From assembly GCA_050013615.1 (NCBI GenBank), contig JBEKEX010000149.1, positions 1-6,701 of the forward strand: 6,701 bases of DNA, given 5' to 3'. Under the pieces are notes generated by a model. That model searched no databases. It saw only the letters and a program-made list of their open reading frames with translations, and was not told where the DNA came from. Shown in pieces: positions 5,256 to 6,701 of the stretch (within the stretch, counting starts at the first letter, position 1; each line of letters opens with the position of its first letter). Position numbers and translations under genes: made by a program. The DNA comes from JBEKEX01 sp050013615 (GTDB taxonomy: Bacteria; Chloroflexota; Anaerolineae; Anaerolineales; Anaerolineaceae).

Positions 5256-6002
5256 TCACTCCCAGCGGAAAGTTTTCACTGAGACGACAACTCCCAACAA
5301 CAAGACACCGATCAACACGCCCACATCCAGCCAATGCTGACCCCAGGCTTCTCCCATCCACAGACCCCGCAGCAGGTTTACCACATAGGTCAACGGCAGA
5401 AAAGCCGAGATCTTCTGGACAGTGTCCGGCATCAATTCACGCGGCCAGGCCGCTCCGGAGAGGATTAGCATTGGGTATAATAATACCATCGCTACCACCT
5501 GGGCTGTGCGTGCCGTTGGCATCGTACCTGCCAGGATAAATCCGATCCCGAAAAAGCTCAAACTGCCAAGGATGAATCCACCCAATACGCTAAAGGCGTT
5601 ACCTTCGAATTGCGCTTGATAAATGAACTTTCCGGCAAGGATCAGCAGCAAGACGCCTAAGCAAGTCATCAGGAAGACGACGATGACCTGCGCTGCCATC
5701 ACGACCAACGGGCTGATCGGTGTAGTCCGCAGACGGCGCAGAATGCCGTTTTCCCGGTAGGTAGCTAATGTGATGGTTGTCGGCATCAATCCGGTAATAC
5801 CGATGACCATGGCAATAAAAGCAGGGATCAAGGCGCTGATCGCGTTCTGGCTGCTGGTTGTCCCAGGCACCGGCTGGCTGCCATAGATACTTCCAAAAAT
5901 AAATAACATCATCAAGGGAAAGATCAGGGTGAAGAAGGCGCTCACCGGCTCGCGCAGAAATAGCTTGGCTTCCATCCAGGTCATTTTCAACAGGCTTTTC
6001 AT
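5256..6002 (-). CDS. ABC-2 type transporter permease
   Basis: A 248-residue membrane protein of the ABC-2 permease family, normal length for this class (about 240-260). Six hydrophobic segments are seen near residues 21-40, 57-80, 101-126, 137-160, 167-185 and 226-243. The cytoplasmic stretch after the second helix, YRENGILRRLRTTPISP (82-98), is the conserved coupling region of drug, polysaccharide and haem-type exporters; the motif LSGAAWPRELMP (181-192) before the last helix is also typical. It should form a homodimeric channel with the ATPase encoded just upstream; the substrate cannot be read from the sequence. I chose the ATG at 6000-6002, since GAGG (6009-6012) lies 6 bases upstream; a GTG at 6012-6014 would add four residues and overlap the ATPase stop. 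The gap to the ATPase gene is 8 bases and the ribosome site overlaps its stop codon, so the two are translationally linked. Confidence 0.9.
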   Translation of the reverse strand: MKSLLKMTWMEAKLFLREPVSAFFTLIFPLMMLFIFGSIYGSQPVPGTTSSQNAISALIPAFIAMVIGITGLMPTTITLATYRENGILRRLRTTPISPLVVMAAQVIVVFLMTCLGVLLLILAGKFIYQAQFEGNAFSVLGGFILGSLSFFGIGFILAGTMPTARTAQVVAMVLLYPMLILSGAAWPRELMPDTVQKISAFLPLTYVVNLLRGLWMGEAWGQHWLDVGVLIGVLLLGVVVSVKTFRWE

Positions 6003-6010
6003 CTCATACC

Positions 6011-6701
6011 TCACTCTTTTATCTTGCGACCAGTCAAGCTCAGGAAGACGTCTTCCAGGTTGGGTTGCTCCGTGCGTAAATCGCGGAATGGGACTCCTAG
6101 CTCACTCAACTGACGAACCACTTCGCTGACCAAAGGCGCATTTATTTCATTCTTACCATAAATGCTCACTTCTTCCCCGTCGATTTCGATCCGGCACCCA
6201 CTCGGAAGGAATTTATTGAACTCAGATGGCAACACCCCATCTATGCGGAAAGTAATGCGAGTTTCGGTCCCCAATTTCTGCACCAGGGCATCAGGCGTGT
6301 CAAGGGCCACGATCTTTCCGTGGTCGAGTATGGCAATCCGATCGCACAGATGCTCCGCTTCTTCCATAAAATGGGTGGTCAAGATAATGGTTTTGCCGCG
6401 AGCACGCACATCACTGATCAGACCCCAGATGGTATGGCGCGCCTGTGGATCAAGGCCGGTAGTCAGTTCGTCCAGGAAAATCAGTTGTGGATCGGGCAGA
6501 AGCGCCAGTGCGATGAACAAGCGCTGTTTTTGCCCGCCGGAAAGCTTGGCAAAAGGCGTGTTGCGTTTTTCATCCAATCCGATATCGACGAGCAATTCTT
6601 TCCAATCGACCACTTTCGGATAGAAAGAAGCATACAGATCGAGTGCTTCCCACACCTTCATCCTGTCCGGAAGGTTGGATTGCTGCAATTGCATCCCAGC
6701 A
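6011..6701 (-). CDS. ABC transporter ATP-binding protein, N-terminus cut by window edge
   Basis: The frame is open to the right edge (the codons before Met 6694 read A-G), so the gene's 5' end, including Walker A, is outside the window and the Met is internal. About 229 residues of a protein typically 300-310 long are visible. Numbered from that Met: the Q-loop lies at the very edge (GMQLQ), the signature LSGGQKQR at 51-58, Walker B LIFLDEL at 71-77, the D-loop TTGLDP at 78-83, and the H-loop TTHFMEEAEHL at 106-116. A C-terminal domain of about 80 residues (after 140) ends in LRTEQPNLEDVFLSLTGR, the usual end of ATPases in DrrA/CcmA-type exporters. It powers the ABC-2 permease encoded next. 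The residue after the Walker B Asp-Glu is Leu instead of the common Pro (LDEPT). Q-loop, signature, Walker B and H-loop residues are otherwise intact, so it should be active. Confidence 0.93.
   Translation of the reverse strand, partial: AGMQLQQSNLPDRMKVWEALDLYASFYPKVVDWKELLVDIGLDEKRNTPFAKLSGGQKQRLFIALALLPDPQLIFLDELTTGLDPQARHTIWGLISDVRARGKTIILTTHFMEEAEHLCDRIAILDHGKIVALDTPDALVQKLGTETRITFRIDGVLPSEFNKFLPSGCRIEIDGEEVSIYGKNEINAPLVSEVVRQLSELGVPFRDLRTEQPNLEDVFLSLTGRKIKE

Overview
The window is ordinary bacterial chromosome: tightly packed protein genes on both strands, short gaps, factor-independent terminators and one tRNA gene. Gene content and protein style suggest a free-living bacterium of the Chloroflexota (Anaerolineae-like): a two-domain S9 peptidase, a SixA-type phosphatase, and a signal-peptide/one-TM/zinc-ribbon protein. 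This placement is inference from protein character; no marker gene in the window decides it. No mobile element, CRISPR array or phage gene was seen.

Layout, left to right. (1) Positions 1-376 (+) hold the C-terminal third of a PLP-dependent class V aminotransferase. (2) A perfect hairpin at 393-430 closes this gene and, from the other side, the convergent S9 peptidase (438-2324, -). (3) Upstream of the peptidase lies a separate minus-strand unit, sixA (2506-2994), with its own terminator at 2452-2484. (4) sixA is divergent from a PlsC-like acyltransferase-fold protein (3071-3847, +). Their shared gap of about 76 bases carries back-to-back -10 elements, and a 16-base palindrome covers the acyltransferase start codon. 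(5) Next on the plus strand is a secreted/membrane protein of unknown function with a C-terminal CxxC...CxxC zinc ribbon (3942-4904). (6) An initiator tRNA-Met gene (4954-5025) follows, with a near-consensus promoter and a strong terminator. (7) The right end is a minus-strand ABC-2 exporter operon: the ATPase (6011-6701, cut by the window edge before Walker A) followed after 8 bases by its six-helix permease (5256-6002). Two hairpins lie downstream of the permease.

The genes do not form one pathway. They read as independent housekeeping units in alternating orientation. The points most worth a second look are the initiator tRNA's U1-U72 end, the missing Asp of the HX4D motif in the acyltransferase-like protein, the palindrome over that protein's start codon, and the uncharacterised zinc-ribbon membrane protein. 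I found no convincing evidence for a new multi-gene system.
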